Source: Myxococcota bacterium
Lineage (GTDB): Bacteria; Myxococcota_C; UBA6777
Assembly (NCBI GenBank): GCA_963169055.1
Contig: CAUJFU010000067.1
Coordinates: 1-8,802, forward strand
Direction of reading: 5' to 3'
Length of the DNA: 8,802 bases
Part shown: positions 1 to 6,318 of the stretch, in pieces
Layout of the letters: each line of letters starts with the position of its first letter
How positions within the stretch are numbered: position 1 is the first letter of the stretch
The notes under the pieces: model-generated
What the model was told of the DNA's origin: nothing
Seen by the model: the letters and a program-made list of their open reading frames with translations, nothing else
Database searches by the model: none
Translations under genes and position numbers: made by a program

Positions 1-1
1 T

Positions 2-322
2 GATCTGACCGCTCCTGCCGCAGGCAAGGCCCACATCCGCTTTGTCCACCTTTCGCCCGATGCACCCGCTGTCGATGTCGCCCTCAAAGGTGGCGCAAAC
101 CTCTTTACCAACAGCAAATTCAAAGATGCTTCGCCCTTTACACCCGTCGATGCTGGCACTTATGACCTCGAAGTCAAGCTGAACCAAGGCGGCACCGTCG
201 TTCTGCCCCTCAACGGCATCAAAGTGGACGCAGGCAAGATCTACACGGTGTTTGCGAAAGGACTCGTTGCAGGTCAAGGCGCAAAAGCCCTTGGTGCCGA
301 GATCATCGTTCATAACCCCTAA
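2..322 (+). CDS. DUF4397 domain protein, 3' part only
   Basis: This is the C-terminal 106 residues of a protein whose start lies before the window. The frame is open from base 2 to a TAA at 320-322. The visible part carries the DUF4397 signature: 'IRFVHLSPDAPAVDV' near its start, then 'AGTYDLEVK' and 'GKIYTVFAKG', with alternating beta-strand-like hydrophobic residues. DUF4397 proteins are usually exported, often lipoproteins, and often carry two copies of the domain, so the missing part probably holds a signal peptide and perhaps another copy. The molecular function of the family is not established. No convincing terminator follows it, and the next gene starts 278 bases downstream, so co-transcription is uncertain. 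Confidence 0.85.
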   Translation, partial: DLTAPAAGKAHIRFVHLSPDAPAVDVALKGGANLFTNSKFKDASPFTPVDAGTYDLEVKLNQGGTVVLPLNGIKVDAGKIYTVFAKGLVAGQGAKALGAEIIVHNP

Positions 323-600
323 TCCACCCCGCCCGACTTCTCCCGCCTCTTTTGTTGCGCCCTCTGCTCGCCCCGCCCAAGATATGTTGCTCCCCCTATT
401 CCCAAATCAAGCCCCCGTGCCCAAGATCCCCGTCGTTCGATCAAGAAGCAGGGCGAAGGATCTTTGCGCATCGGCCCTTGCTGTTGTAGGTTGTTTGTGC
501 TGTTTTTGTAGGCGTCCTCAAGAGCGAAAGGCGCAAAGGCTCCTCTTCCATCGCTTGCTTTGTGCGATGGCGCTTTTGGAAACGTGAAGGAGTGTTGAAT
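323..600. other. Intergenic gap with no convincing gene
   Basis: This 278-base gap separates the DUF4397 gene from the fibronectin-III lipoprotein gene. An open frame crosses it but lacks a ribosome binding site and reads as proline- and arginine-rich low-complexity sequence. I see no good -35/-10 pair. The only structure is the hairpin at 548-570, and the ribosome binding site of the next gene is at 586-592. Confidence 0.6.
548..570 (+). promoter_or_regulatory. Leader hairpin upstream of the FN3 lipoprotein gene
   Basis: CCATCGC at 548-554 is exactly complementary to GCGATGG at 564-570, leaving a 9-base loop. The hairpin lies 15 bases before the GAAGGAG ribosome binding site. It is followed by CGCTTTTGG rather than a clean T-run, so it is a poor intrinsic terminator. 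It could be a leader structure, an operator or chance. Confidence 0.3.
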
Positions 601-1626
601 ATGAAACGGACTCGTGTAGGAATGTTGGCTGCTTTGATTCTATCTTTGATGATGGCTGCTTGTGGTCCTCCCCCCCCACCGACGGCCCCCACAGGACTCA
701 AGACCAATCTCGAACTGAATATCGAAGGCGTGATCGTGTTGTCGTGGGACGCACACGCCGACGAAACCGTCACTTTGTACCGCATCTTCCGTGATACCAA
801 AGGAGACGGGGCGTTCAGCGAAAAAGTCTATGAAGGCTCGGAGTTGCAGTTCTTCGACCGCAACGTGCTTCCCGGCGGAAAATACGAAGTCGAATTCTTT
901 TATAAGATCGCTGCCGTGCGCAAGGTTCCCGGTCAAGCCGAACAAGAAGGCTCTAAAAGTATCGCTGTCCCCGCCAAGACCAAGAACATATTGCCACCCA
1001 AGCCCCCCGAAGGTTTGACGATCCGCGCAGAAAACCTTGCGGGAGAATCCCCCCGCATCACCATCCTTTGGCAGCCCAACAAAGAGATCGATATCAAAGG
1101 CTACTATGTCTTCCGCAAAGAAGGCCAAGACGAGCAGTTCACCGGAACCGACCGCGACCCCAACAAGGCCATCTCTCGCTTGCTCGATCACAAAGCCCAA
1201 GGCCCCTTGTTCTTCCAAGACACCGCAGCCGAAGTCGGAAAGCCTTACAGCTACACCGTTCTGGCTGTGGACTTTGATGATCTTTACAGCCAAAACCCCT
1301 CCAGCATCCGCGTGTCTGACCTCTTGCTGAGCCAAGTCGAACCCGTATCCCCCGACAACAACGCCACTGTCGCCGCAAGCAACCTGTCTTTTTCATGGAA
1401 AGCCGTTCCAGACGCAGCCGCTTATGTAGTGGTGATCCGCAACGCCGCCAACGACCAAGTCTGGCGCTCCGCCGTCACCAAAGAAACCACCGTCCAATAC
1501 GGCGGTCCGACCCTCGATCCCACCCGCACCTATAGCTGGAGCGTCAACGCATTCAGCAAAAACCCCGCCGACAACAAAGCCGACAGCAACGCCAACTCCC
1601 CAAGCCGAACCTTCAAAGTGCAATAA
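601..1626 (+). CDS. Lipoprotein with three fibronectin type III-like domains
   Basis: Predicted lipoprotein of 341 residues. The ATG at 601 is chosen over an in-frame ATG at 562 because GAAGGAG (586-592) sits 8 bases before it and a clean signal peptide begins there: basic 'MKRTR', a hydrophobic stretch, then MAAC with the lipid-modified cysteine at residue 21. A proline run (residues 23-27) follows as a spacer. The rest resembles three fibronectin-III/beta-sandwich domains, at roughly residues 29-125, 133-240 and 245-341. Supporting motifs are 'VLSWD', 'ITILWQPN' with 'IKGYYVFR', and 'LSFSWKAVP' with 'YSWSVNAF'. FN3 domains normally mediate binding, and no catalytic motif is visible. The stop overlaps the sirtuin start (TAATG), so the two are probably one transcript. 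A C8 tract at 670-677 lies just after the lipobox codons. The specific role is unknown. Confidence 0.85.
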   Translation: MKRTRVGMLAALILSLMMAACGPPPPPTAPTGLKTNLELNIEGVIVLSWDAHADETVTLYRIFRDTKGDGAFSEKVYEGSELQFFDRNVLPGGKYEVEFFYKIAAVRKVPGQAEQEGSKSIAVPAKTKNILPPKPPEGLTIRAENLAGESPRITILWQPNKEIDIKGYYVFRKEGQDEQFTGTDRDPNKAISRLLDHKAQGPLFFQDTAAEVGKPYSYTVLAVDFDDLYSQNPSSIRVSDLLLSQVEPVSPDNNATVAASNLSFSWKAVPDAAAYVVVIRNAANDQVWRSAVTKETTVQYGGPTLDPTRTYSWSVNAFSKNPADNKADSNANSPSRTFKVQ

Positions 1627-2555
1627 TGCCCCATCTTCCCCCCCACTCTCCCCCACATCCGTTTGCCAACCCCCCCCATCTACCGACAGGATACGAAGGC
1701 ATACCAGCCCTTCGCTATTACAACCACGAGCGCGCAGCAGAGGGCGCCCAAGAACTTGTGACGTGGCTCCAAGGCCGACGCATCGCGATCCTCACAGGAG
1801 CAGGGTGCAGCACAGATTCAGGGATCCCCGATTATCGGAGCGAAGAGAGCCTCAAGCGCAAGCGCAACCCCATCCAATACAACCACTTTCTGCGCGATCT
1901 GTCGGCACGTCGGCGGTATTGGGCACGCAGCTTTGTGGGTTGGCCGAAGTTTCGTGACAAAGAACCGAATCTCACGCATCAGATATTGGCCCGATTTGAA
2001 CAACAAGGCCGAATGGCGGGCTTGATCACACAGAATGTCGATCGGCTTCATCACAAAGCAGGGTCATCTCGGATCATCGAGCTTCACGGCGCACTCGCCG
2101 ACGTTCGCTGTCTTGATTGCGGTTTGTTTGAACCACGCGACGATGTGCAGGCCCGTCTAGCCGAGTGCAACGCAGCATGGCACGCAGAAGTCCTCTCGAT
2201 CGCCCCCGACGGTGACGTCGATCTGCCTCAAGAAGCCTACGATAGCTTTGAGATGGTGAATTGTTTGCGTTGCCACGGTCCCCTCAAACCCCATGTCGTC
2301 TTCTTTGGCGAGAATGTCGCACAAGAGGTTGTCCAAGCAGCATGGGATATCGTCGGACAAGCCGATGCGCTGCTTGTGTTGGGTTCCTCGCTCACGGTCT
2401 ATTCGGGTTATCGCTTTGTGAAAGGAGCCGCCGAGCAAGAAAAGCCCGTAGCCATCGTGAATCTCGGCGCAACACGAGGCGATCCCCACGCTTCTTTGCG
2501 CCTCGATCTACCGCTCAAAACAGTGATGCCTCGCCTCGAAGCGCTGCTTTCTTAA
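1626..2555 (+). CDS. NAD-dependent protein deacylase, Sir2 class II (SIRT4-like)
   Basis: Sirtuin of 309 residues. These enzymes remove acyl groups from lysine using NAD+, giving nicotinamide and O-acyl-ADP-ribose. All core motifs are visible: 'GAGCSTDSGIPDYRS' (58-72) and 'TQNVD' (135-139) for NAD binding, 'LHG' with catalytic His154, four zinc cysteines (162, 165, 213, 216), 'KPHVVFFGE' (221-229) and 'LGSSLTVYSGY' (252-262). 'RRYWARSFVGWPKF' (96-109) is characteristic of the SIRT4-like class II branch, whose members include mitochondrial SIRT4. Acyl preference cannot be read from sequence. The ATG overlaps the preceding stop codon (TAATG) and no strong ribosome binding site precedes it, suggesting translational coupling. 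The first ~25 residues are a Pro/His-rich extension encoded by C tracts and are probably not part of the fold. The stop overlaps the stop of the converging regulator gene. Confidence 0.93.
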   Translation: MPHLPPHSPPHPFANPPHLPTGYEGIPALRYYNHERAAEGAQELVTWLQGRRIAILTGAGCSTDSGIPDYRSEESLKRKRNPIQYNHFLRDLSARRRYWARSFVGWPKFRDKEPNLTHQILARFEQQGRMAGLITQNVDRLHHKAGSSRIIELHGALADVRCLDCGLFEPRDDVQARLAECNAAWHAEVLSIAPDGDVDLPQEAYDSFEMVNCLRCHGPLKPHVVFFGENVAQEVVQAAWDIVGQADALLVLGSSLTVYSGYRFVKGAAEQEKPVAIVNLGATRGDPHASLRLDLPLKTVMPRLEALLS

Positions 2556-3892
2556 GAGCGGAACTGATCGGGATGAAGGTCGTGGCGTTTCATCATATCG
2601 TAGATGGCTTTGCGTGAGATGCCAGCGATCTCAGAAGTGCGGTTGATGTTGCCTCGCGTGATGCGCAGGAGATAAGTGATATAACGGCGTTCAAAGCTGG
2701 ATTTGGCGCGTTCGTAGGAAAGAGGCATATCGTTGGCGAGGGGATCTTCGGGGAGGGTGATGTGGTGGGCATCGATCCAACTTTGTTCGGTGGCGAGGAG
2801 TGCTTCGTGGACGCGGTTTTTGAGTTCGCGGACGTTGCCGGGCCATGCGTAGGACAAGAGTTTTTCTTGAGCTTGGGGTGTAAAGTCGATCACGTCGATG
2901 GATTCTTCGCGGGCGAGATCTTCGAGGAGATGGCGGGCAAGGGGGACGATATCGGAGGGGCGTTCGCGCAGAGGCGGGATCTCGACGGAGATCACGGCGA
3001 GGCGGTAGTAGAGGTCTTCACGGAAGGCCCCTTCTTTGACAAGGCGTTGGAGATCGCGGTGAGTCGCGGCGATCAGACGAAAGTCGACAGGATAGGCTTT
3101 TTTGGCTCCGAGGGGTTGGACTTTGCGTTCTTCGAGCAAGCGCAGGAGCTTGGCTTGAGAAGTCAGCGAGAGGTCGCCGATCTCGTCCATGAATAGGGTG
3201 CCACCATCCGCAAGGCGAGCGTATCCGTCGTGATCGCGGATGGCATCGGTAAATGCGCCTTTTTGATAGCCAAAAAACTCCGCTTCAAACAAGGTTTCGG
3301 GGATAGCGGAGACGTTAACGCCGACAAACCGGCCTTGTTCGCTGCGTTGCGAACATTCATGGAGCATATTGGAGAGCACTTCTTTTCCCGTTCCGCTTTC
3401 ACCAGTCAACAAGATACTGGCCTTGCTACGGGCGATGCGAGACAGTTTGCGCAAGATCTCTTGCATCTGTGGGCTGCGGGCGATGATGGTGCGTCCAAGT
3501 CGGTTAAACAAAACCTCTTCTTCGAGGGTTTGCTTTTCGATGTAAGCGCTGACCTTGCGCAAGAGTTCTTCGCGAGAGACGGGCTTGAGGACATAATCGG
3601 CGACGCCGGATTTCAGGGCTTGGACGGCCACGTCGAAGTTGCCAAAAGCCGTCATCAAAAGGAACGGGCAATGCAGCCCGATTTTACGGGCGCTGAGATA
3701 GGTTTGGAAGCCATTTTGAGCGGGCAGGATGTAGTCGCAAAGGACGAGGGCATAGCGTTCGTTGTCTTTTTGGAGAGTGGTGAGGAAGTCCTCTCCGCAA
3801 GCAAAAGAAGCGACTTGATAGCCTTCGATCTGGAGAAAGTTGGTGAAGAGCAGGTTGAGATCCTGATCGTCTTCGATCAAAGCAATCAGCAT
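2552..3892 (-). CDS. Sigma-54-dependent response regulator, NtrC family
   Basis: Cytoplasmic transcription activator of 446 residues. The receiver domain (about 1-118) has the acidic pocket E7-D8-D9, phospho-acceptor Asp53, Thr81 and Lys103. The AAA+ domain (about 137-370) has Walker A 'GESGTGKE' (164-171), a GAFTGA-loop variant 'GAFTDA' (212-217), Walker B 'GGTLFMDE' (230-237) and 'FREDLYYRL' (290-298). A Fis-type helix-turn-helix lies at about 417-438. The family remodels sigma-54 RNA polymerase after phosphorylation by a histidine kinase. I chose the ATG at 3890-3892 because GGGAGA stands just before it and the receiver fold begins there; an in-frame ATG 20 codons earlier has no ribosome binding site. 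No kinase gene is in the window, so it is an orphan here. The fourth GAFTGA-loop change (Gly to Asp) is unusual and treated in the findings. Confidence 0.95.
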   Translation of the reverse strand: MLIALIEDDQDLNLLFTNFLQIEGYQVASFACGEDFLTTLQKDNERYALVLCDYILPAQNGFQTYLSARKIGLHCPFLLMTAFGNFDVAVQALKSGVADYVLKPVSREELLRKVSAYIEKQTLEEEVLFNRLGRTIIARSPQMQEILRKLSRIARSKASILLTGESGTGKEVLSNMLHECSQRSEQGRFVGVNVSAIPETLFEAEFFGYQKGAFTDAIRDHDGYARLADGGTLFMDEIGDLSLTSQAKLLRLLEERKVQPLGAKKAYPVDFRLIAATHRDLQRLVKEGAFREDLYYRLAVISVEIPPLRERPSDIVPLARHLLEDLAREESIDVIDFTPQAQEKLLSYAWPGNVRELKNRVHEALLATEQSWIDAHHITLPEDPLANDMPLSYERAKSSFERRYITYLLRITRGNINRTSEIAGISRKAIYDMMKRHDLHPDQFRS

Positions 3893-3980
3893 AGCTTTCT
3901 CCCATCGTGTGCTTTGGGGGGTGGTGAGGACGGAGGCGCGTATCGCTTGCATCGCAGACAGCGTTGTGCGCAGAAACTAC

Positions 3981-4033
3981 AAAAGAAAAAAAGCCCCTCA
4001 AAGCGCGCCGTGTTGCGGCCTATGGGTGGGGTT
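3981..4033 (-). terminator. Weak second terminator-like element
   Basis: On the - strand a small hairpin (GCCG/CGGC around a CAACA loop) lies inside a possible CCCC/GGGG pairing. It is followed by GGGGC and a T-rich run, TTTTTTTCTTTT (3992-3981). The T-run is convincing but the stem is not. It could act as a backup terminator before the regulator gene. Confidence 0.25.
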
Positions 4034-4139
4034 CGATCATCAAGAATAATCTGCCGTAGTGTAGAGAAGACGTCTAGCAATACGCAAGAGGCAGATCCAA
4101 GAACGCGATGGCTTGGGGAGAAACAAACATCGTCATCCG

Positions 4140-4172
4140 AAAAAAGATCCCGCGCCAAGAGAAGAATCGCGG
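4140..4172 (-). terminator. Candidate Rho-independent terminator of the large Cys-rich lipoprotein gene
   Basis: Read on the - strand, CCGCG (4172-4168) pairs with CGCGG (4154-4150) across a 13-base loop. Four bases later a run of six T follows (4145-4140). It begins about 60 bases after the stop codon at 4233. The stem is short, which limits confidence. Confidence 0.45.
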
Positions 4173-4232
4173 AAGTCTGATCCAGAACGGGTTCGTTTGG
4201 GATGAAATCGGGAGGATCGGCGAACAGAAAGG

Positions 4233-6005
4233 TCAAGGAGAGGCAGGGCAGGCGATGATCGTGCCTTGGATGCTGACACGAGCGCATTGTCGGTTGTTTC
4301 CGACGCTAAAGCACTGATAACCCACAGGGCAGGTGGCAGCGCTGCAATCTTGTCCACAAAAGGAGCCGAGATTGTTGGGATAGGTCAAGCAGAGATCTTT
4401 GGCAGTGCCGCATTCAAGGGCGTTTGCGCAAGGATCGCACAGTTTTTTGCTGCTCGGAACAAGGCAGGTCCCTGAGGCGGGAACACAAACTTGTTGGGGT
4501 TGTGTGCATGTGACGCCTTTGCACTTGTTTCGGCAGGAGCCGATCAGAGGCAAACAAAAGGGGATGTTGTTTTGCACGCAGGTATTTTGGGTGGTGTCGC
4601 AGGTGAATCCCGAAGCGCATTGTCCAGAGACGCAACTTCCGCCTGTGAGGTTGATGCGAACACATTCAAAGTTTTTGGAATCCGTGCAAGATCCGCTGTC
4701 ACAGCGCTCGATGCAAAACCGATCGTCAGGCGTATTTCCGAGTCCACCAAGGCACACAGAAGTGGGATTGGCGCAAGTCCCCGTAGCATCGCAAGCTGCG
4801 CAAGGAGGATCATCGACAGGGGGGGGTTCGCAAAGCCCTGTGGTGGTGTTGCAAGAGTAAAGAGCAGGGCAAACAACTTCGGTGGGGCAGCGTTTTTTGC
4901 GGCAGCGGCCTGTTTCGCAGATCTCGTCTTGTGCGCATTTGAGTCTCTCGCAAGGAAGAGGCGGATCACAACGTCCGTTGTTGCAGAGAAATCCGTCCGC
5001 GCAAGGCCGCCCGGGTCCGCAGGGATCGCGTTCTTCGACACAAGAGAATTGCTTTTCGTTGGTCTCATAGCATTCTTCGCCCGGACTACAACGCGAACGA
5101 GCAGGATCACATGGGAGCGAGCAGACTTTTTTTGCTTTCCAAGAGACGCACAACAGATCGCGTTCGCAAGGAGCGGCGTCACAGGACTCCCCGGGCTGTT
5201 TTCCACCGTTGCGAGGGAGGCAGACGCCCTCGTTTCCTTGGAGTTGACGACAAGCGAACGTCGCGGAGCATTGGGGTTGGAAAGTCAAGCACTTGAGGCG
5301 GCAGAGGCTGTCTGTTGCGCCAGTATCTTTGTAACAAACCATCGATTCTGCGCAAGGTTTGGATTGAGGATCACAGGCTTGGCCTTCTTTGGGCCGATTG
5401 TCTTCGGCGCAGCGTTGCGTGAGGCAAAGCGGTTTGCTTGGGTCTTTGCAGTCGTCATTGCTTTCGCAACCATCGGTGGCAAGGCACTTTGCACGCAAGC
5501 ATTTGGGTTTGGTGGTGTCGGCGCAATCCTTGTTTTCAAGGCATTCGGTGTTCGGTGGGAAACAGCGATTATTTTGGCACTTGGGTTTGGTGGTGTCGGT
5601 ACATTCGGTGTCTTGGGTACATTCGGGGCTGCACTTGTTTTGGCGGCATTTGGGCTTGGTGGCATCGGAGCATTCGGCGTCCGTTTCGCACTCAGGGCGA
5701 GGTTCACAACGGGATTGCCGACAGCGTTGTTCCGTTGGGCAATCGCTGTTGACTTGGCAGGTGTTGTTGACGCAACGCTTTTTGCTTGCATCACAACGCC
5801 ATCCCTCACGACAATCAGCGGCGGTTGAACACTCGATATCCACGCACTTTCCGGTCGTTGTGTCACAGCGCTGCGCAATGTTGGTACATTCGCCATTTCG
5901 CACACATGCCGGCTCCGGGGGTTTGGTTTCACAAGCCAAAGAAACACACAACAACGCGAGGATCGCTAAACGCCATCCTGTCCAAAAAACAGCGCGCATC
6001 TCCAT
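4233..6005 (-). CDS. Very cysteine-rich exported lipoprotein with tandem four-Cys repeats
   Basis: Predicted surface lipoprotein of 590 residues, 86 of them cysteine (about 15%). The N-terminus is a signal peptide ending SLAC, with the probable lipidated cysteine at residue 25; serine at -3 is not ideal. Residues 34-200 are seven consecutive units of the pattern C-x(4-6)-C-x(5-7)-C-x(4-6)-C, the middle ones sharing 'DTTKPKC'-like cores. Residues 205-590 continue with more divergent cysteine modules. Such disulfide-rich small-domain proteins are common in Myxococcota-like bacteria, where they are poorly characterised; no enzyme motif is visible. The start at 6003-6005 is preferred: GGGAGGAATT precedes it and the signal peptide follows. 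ATG 5997-5999 is an alternative. The frame stays open 111 codons upstream, but that stretch is noncoding in character and contains the promoter region and 35-bp repeats. A candidate terminator follows at 4140-4172. Confidence 0.85.
   Translation of the reverse strand: MEMRAVFWTGWRLAILALLCVSLACETKPPEPACVRNGECTNIAQRCDTTTGKCVDIECSTAADCREGWRCDASKKRCVNNTCQVNSDCPTEQRCRQSRCEPRPECETDAECSDATKPKCRQNKCSPECTQDTECTDTTKPKCQNNRCFPPNTECLENKDCADTTKPKCLRAKCLATDGCESNDDCKDPSKPLCLTQRCAEDNRPKEGQACDPQSKPCAESMVCYKDTGATDSLCRLKCLTFQPQCSATFACRQLQGNEGVCLPRNGGKQPGESCDAAPCERDLLCVSWKAKKVCSLPCDPARSRCSPGEECYETNEKQFSCVEERDPCGPGRPCADGFLCNNGRCDPPLPCERLKCAQDEICETGRCRKKRCPTEVVCPALYSCNTTTGLCEPPPVDDPPCAACDATGTCANPTSVCLGGLGNTPDDRFCIERCDSGSCTDSKNFECVRINLTGGSCVSGQCASGFTCDTTQNTCVQNNIPFCLPLIGSCRNKCKGVTCTQPQQVCVPASGTCLVPSSKKLCDPCANALECGTAKDLCLTYPNNLGSFCGQDCSAATCPVGYQCFSVGNNRQCARVSIQGTIIACPASP
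5503..5667. repeat. DNA-level direct repeats inside the Cys-rich gene
   Basis: The 18-mer TTGGGTTTGGTGGTGTCG occurs exactly at 5503-5520 and 5581-5598. A third copy at 5650-5667 differs at three positions. The spacings are 78 and 69 bases, both multiples of three, so each copy encodes the same 'DTTKPK'-type core of successive four-Cys units on the - strand. This looks like module duplication within the gene. Confidence 0.85.
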
Positions 6006-6129
6006 AATTCCTCCCACAAACCGATTCGTTCCAAATTCACCCCGCCGATGCGGAGCCACGGGGGCAAAGCTTCCCTTCCGAAGTTTGGTGCCTCGCCCCA
6101 TCCAACAAAGCCACCGCGTAAGTCCTATG

Positions 6130-6158
6130 GTTGTACGCCGAGATCCGCTTGGAATCAA
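6130..6158 (-). promoter_or_regulatory. Candidate sigma-70 promoter for the large Cys-rich gene
   Basis: On the - strand, TTGATT (6158-6153) and TACAAC (6135-6130) are separated by 17 bases. Each matches four of six consensus positions. This would leave a leader of roughly 115-120 bases before the ATG at 6005. The match is modest and could be chance; its placement just downstream of the tandem repeats makes it more plausible. Confidence 0.3.
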
Positions 6159-6200
6159 GAACGACGACGGAAACGTGGCTTGTTCTTTTGGTTTCGCGGT

Positions 6201-6290
6201 AAAGGTCGAAGCATCGGGACTCGTCTGTTTGCTATAAAGGTCGGAGTATCGGGACTCGTTTGTTTGGTGTGGAGGGCGGAGTATCGGGGC
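6201..6290. repeat. 35-bp tandem repeats upstream of the Cys-rich gene
   Basis: Copy 1 (6201-6235) and copy 2 (6236-6270) are adjacent, 35 bases each, and identical at 30 positions, with a shared core ATCGGGACTCGT. A third copy begins at 6271 and keeps the core GGCGGAGTATCGGG before diverging around 6290. The unit length is not a multiple of three and the region is noncoding. They lie just upstream of the candidate promoter, so regulator binding is plausible but unproven. Confidence 0.8.
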
Positions 6291-6318
6291 GGGAGGTACG
6301 GAGCGTGAGGGAAAGAGA

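Larger units (their letters stand above)
3893..4232. other. Intergenic region between the large Cys-rich gene and the regulator gene
   Basis: This 340-base gap holds no credible gene; the open frames in it have no ribosome binding sites and run into neighbouring genes in the wrong frame. On the - strand it contains a candidate intrinsic terminator at 4140-4172, an 8-bp palindrome AGACGTCT at 4068-4075 and a second T-rich stretch at 3981-3992. The regulator's ribosome binding site lies at its 3893 end. I could not identify a convincing promoter for the regulator. Confidence 0.5.
6006..6318. other. Intergenic leader and promoter region of the large Cys-rich gene
   Basis: This 313-base gap lies between the stop of the MopE-type gene and the start of the large Cys-rich gene. 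It has no supported gene. It contains the ribosome binding site GGGAGG just before the ATG, a candidate sigma-70 promoter (6130-6158) and, upstream of that, a pair of 35-bp tandem repeats plus a degenerate third copy (6201-6290). I saw no terminator for the upstream gene. Confidence 0.55.

Noticed and set aside
4020-4045. GGGGTTCGATC resembling a tRNA T-arm
   Set aside because: The flanking bases do not form the 5-bp T-stem or an acceptor stem, and no anticodon arm is visible nearby.
3230-4180. + strand open frame opposite the response regulator
   Set aside because: The opposite strand carries complete receiver, AAA+ and HTH motifs in this stretch, so this is a shadow.
4491-5828. Long + strand open frame (445 codons) opposite the Cys-rich gene
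   Set aside because: It is the antisense shadow of a real gene with strong cysteine periodicity and a signal peptide; its translation is Ala/Phe-rich with no domain and no ribosome binding site.
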